64,000 nt of DNA, from the NCBI RefSeq assembly GCF_001486505.1, contig NZ_LN909063.1:555642-619641 (forward strand), read 5' to 3'. The stretch is from Paenibacillus rubinfantis (lineage in GTDB: Bacteria; Bacillota; Bacilli; Paenibacillales; Paenibacillaceae). The position numbers and the translations under genes are program-made. The notes beneath the pieces are model-generated. The model was not told where the DNA came from. It ran no database searches and saw nothing but the letters and a program-made list of their open reading frames with translations. Below are positions 63,911 to 64,000 of this stretch, piece by piece (within the stretch, counting starts at the first letter, position 1; every line of letters begins with the position of its first letter).

Positions 63911-64000
63911 ATGAAGCTAGGGAGTGAGTAGCGGAGCGTAGATGGATCTACGTGAGCAACGGAAGTCCCGGGTGAATTCAAGATTCGATGCCGAATGCCC
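63870..64000 (+). repeat. structured repeat, fourth copy, cut by the window end
   Basis: It shares AAGAAGGTTGAATGAAGC, GTAGCGGAGCGTAGATGG, the CGTAGA/TCTACG hairpin and GAATTCAAGATTCGATG with the copies at 12.3-12.7 and 52.7 kb. Some positions have diverged (GACGTCG to GATGCCG). The 3' arm of the closing stem lies outside the window. Confidence 0.78.

Overview
The window looks like a chromosomal segment of a spore-forming, motile, S-layer-bearing Gram-positive bacterium, most likely Paenibacillaceae. The evidence is moderate GC, frequent TTG and GTG starts with strong Shine-Dalgarno sites, a full set of sporulation genes (spoIIR, spoIID, spoIIQ, spoIIID, an alpha/beta SASP), the csaB pyruvyl transferase next to several SLH-domain proteins, and gene order close to the Bacillus subtilis prmC-spoIIR-tsaC-mntP-ywlE-ywlG-glyA-upp-wecB-atp-murA-spoIID-spoIIQ-spoIIID-mbl-flhOP-fabZ stretch. 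Almost all genes read on the + strand; only a three-gene redox/methyltransferase/Rrf2 module (8.8-11.0 kb) reads on the - strand.

Layout. 1-8.7 kb: the end of prmC, a small unknown protein, a RodA/FtsW-type SEDS protein, spoIIR, a broken tsaC/ywlC, a DUF72 gene, mntP, ywlE, and a ZTP riboswitch ahead of ywlG-glyA. 8.8-13.9 kb: the minus-strand module with matching palindromic operators, upp, a repeat-rich 800-bp gap, and wecB/mnaA. 14.0-21.7 kb: the complete F-type ATP synthase operon, with unusual hairpins between atpE and atpF and between atpA and atpG. 21.9-30.2 kb: a DUF1146 gene, murA, spoIID (without a visible membrane anchor), spoIIQ and spoIIID with recognisable sporulation sigma promoters, mbl, flhO, flhP and an EpuA-like gene. 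30.2-38.0 kb: fabZ behind a structured leader, phosphoglucomutase, then a DUF5693-csaB-tagA-tagO-like block for secondary cell-wall polymer. 38.1-61.6 kb: a surface-protein region with three large SLH proteins, a phosphodiester-glycosidase protein, other exported proteins, a group IIC intron, a SASP gene and metK. 61.6-63.6 kb: degS-degU.

How the genes fit together: tagO-like and tagA-like enzymes start and extend a lipid-linked wall polymer, CsaB pyruvylates it, and the SLH proteins bind the pyruvylated polymer. The spoIIR, spoIIQ and spoIID genes act in forespore signalling and engulfment.

The most striking unexplained structure is a family of about 190-bp intergenic elements found at five places (2.26, 4.97, 12.06, 26.29 and 38.12 kb). 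Each has four 25-nt imperfect palindromes. The two outer spacers are 25-27 nt and the central spacer is exactly 37 nt every time, so the whole element is symmetric about its centre. Units resemble each other more within a locus than between loci. I cannot match it to a named family. Other notable items are a second family of about 180-nt structured repeats (four copies), a nine-member DnaA-box-like cluster at 58.5 kb, an internally deleted tsaC, and a tandem-start S-layer leader. I saw no rRNA, tRNA, CRISPR array, prophage or defence island.
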